Source: Frankia casuarinae
GTDB lineage: Bacteria > Actinomycetota > Actinomycetes > Frankiales > Frankiaceae
Direction: 5' to 3'
DNA length: 64,000 bases
Assembly: GCF_000013345.1 (NCBI RefSeq)
Contig: NC_007777.1
Span: 4,526,001 to 4,590,000, forward strand
The notes under the pieces were generated by a model, which was not told where the DNA came from, searched no databases, and saw only the letters and a list, made by a program, of their open reading frames with translations. Each line of letters opens with the position of its first letter. The stretch's first letter is position 1. A program made the translations under genes and the position numbers. Shown piece after piece: positions 63,173 to 64,000 of the stretch.

Positions 63173-63260
63173 GGCGCCGTCACGTCCCCCGCGGGCTATC
63201 GTGGACCCACAGGCGGCCCGGCGGGCCGCACCTGATACCAACCTGTGACTGAGGTTTCCC

Positions 63261-64000
63261 TTGTCCCTATCCCGGCCTTCCCCCGACGCGATTCAGTCGG
63301 CTCTGGCGACGGTGCACGATCCCGAGATCGGTCGTCCCATCACCGAGCTGGACATGGTCTCGTCGGTTCGCGTGCTCGACGACGGCTCGGTCGACGTCGG
63401 GGTCCTGCTCACCGTGTCCGGCTGCCCCATGCGCGACGAGATCATCAATCGGGTCAGTCGAGCCGTCAGCGCGGTCGAGGGCGTCCGCGAGGTCCGCGTC
63501 GATCTGCAGGTCATGTCGGACGAGCAACGCGGTGCCCTGCACGCGAAACTGCGGGGGGGCAACGCCCCCAAGGCGATTCCCTTCGCCCAACCAGGCTCGA
63601 CCACCAGGGTCTACGGCGTCGCCAGCGGCAAGGGCGGCGTCGGCAAGTCCTCGATCACCGTGAACCTGGCCGCCGCGATGGCCCGTTCGGGCCTGTCGGT
63701 CGGTGTGCTCGATGCCGACATCTATGGGCACTCCGTGCCCCGCATGCTGGGCATCGACCGCCCGCCCACCCAGGTCGAAAAGATGATCATGCCGCCCCAG
63801 GCACACGGGGTGCGAGTCATCTCCACCGGGATGTTCACGCGCGGCAACCAGCCAGTGACCTGGCGCGGACCGATGCTGCACCGTGCCCTGGAGCAGTTCC
63901 TGTCAGACGTCTTCTGGGGTGACCTGGACGTCCTTCTCCTGGACCTACCGCCCGGCACCGGTGACATCGCCATCTCCCTGGCCCAGCTGGTGCCGTCCTC
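63261..64000 (+). CDS. mrp: Mrp/ApbC-type iron-sulfur carrier ATPase, partial (3' end outside window)
   Basis: P-loop ATPase of the Mrp/Nbp35 family that carries iron-sulfur clusters to target proteins. An N-terminal MIP18/DUF59 domain (about residues 1-90; VHDPEIGRPITELDM, VSGCPMRDEI) is followed by the deviant Walker A in YGVASGKGGVGKSSITVN (about residue 120), VGVLDADIYGHSVPRML and LLLDLPPGTGD. The start is TTG 63261, since GAGG lies 6 nt upstream and the reading frame has no ATG or GTG nearby. The frame stays open to the window edge, so the C-terminal CxxC has not been seen. Confidence 0.92.
   Translation, partial: MSLSRPSPDAIQSALATVHDPEIGRPITELDMVSSVRVLDDGSVDVGVLLTVSGCPMRDEIINRVSRAVSAVEGVREVRVDLQVMSDEQRGALHAKLRGGNAPKAIPFAQPGSTTRVYGVASGKGGVGKSSITVNLAAAMARSGLSVGVLDADIYGHSVPRMLGIDRPPTQVEKMIMPPQAHGVRVISTGMFTRGNQPVTWRGPMLHRALEQFLSDVFWGDLDVLLLDLPPGTGDIAISLAQLVPS

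Noticed and set aside
1-64000. Mobile element or phage island
   Set aside because: No transposase, integrase, recombinase, terminal inverted repeats or tRNA-flanking duplication was seen; gene content is core chromosomal.

Overview
The window is chromosomal DNA of a very high-GC actinobacterium. Gene content and order (uvrD2, whiB7 and mycoredoxin; adnA-adnB; a DNA alkyltransferase-like gene and moeZ; TetR, DUF3107, ferritin-like and DEAD-box helicase) match a core actinobacterial block also known from Mycobacterium and Streptomyces. Frequent GTG/TTG starts, G/C-rich third positions and many short G/C-rich minisatellites suggest Frankia or a close relative. The genus is an inference. I see no insertion sequence, prophage, CRISPR array or rRNA.

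Layout. 0-3.4 kb: an aldehyde dehydrogenase (cut by the window edge) and a class III aminotransferase, divergent from an Lrp/AsnC regulator, probably for amine or GABA-type substrates. 3.6-7.4 kb: a small unknown gene, initiator tRNA-Met with its own promoter and terminator, and a large UPF0182 membrane protein. 7.4-15.1 kb: PPA1309 protein, a YlbL-type PDZ/Lon-like protease, a small membrane protein, MoaE, a DUF2342 protein, a ThiF-like protein and an ABC1 kinase. 15.1-20.2 kb: a frameshifted phosphodiesterase gene, whiB7 with an elaborate leader, uvrD2 and mycoredoxin. 20.3-26.6 kb: a GAF-ANTAR regulator, a pair of M16 peptidase-family proteins, a PucR-type regulator and an EEP-fold hydrolase.

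26.5-37.5 kb is rich in DNA repair genes: the AdnA/AdnB double-strand-break resection machine, an alkyltransferase-like protein and Ku for end joining, with moeZ, an SDR dehydrogenase and a CsbD-like protein between them. 37.9-47.3 kb: TetR, DUF3107, ferritin-like protein, DEAD-box helicase, small zinc-ribbon protein, ParA-like ATPase, ABM monooxygenase, a shortened flavin-monooxygenase-like gene, a class I aminotransferase and a frameshifted RecB-like nuclease. 47.7-56.4 kb: chorismate mutase, DUF1003, a soluble MgtE-N/CBS protein, a double-TerD protein, a SUFU-domain protein, PhoD phosphatase and cytochrome oxidase subunit I. 56.3-64 kb: lipid kinase, DUF6758, GabT divergent from an aldehyde dehydrogenase, PHP hydrolase, MarR and the start of an Mrp/ApbC iron-sulfur carrier.

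The strongest non-standard signal is the whiB7 control region (17.05-17.6 kb). It has an AT-rich WhiB7-type promoter just after the uvrD2 stop, a leader carrying a minisatellite, a 91-codon leader reading frame with a perfect Shine-Dalgarno, and a terminator-like hairpin before whiB7. Other points of interest are two broken genes, several strong unexplained hairpins and widespread short tandem repeats.
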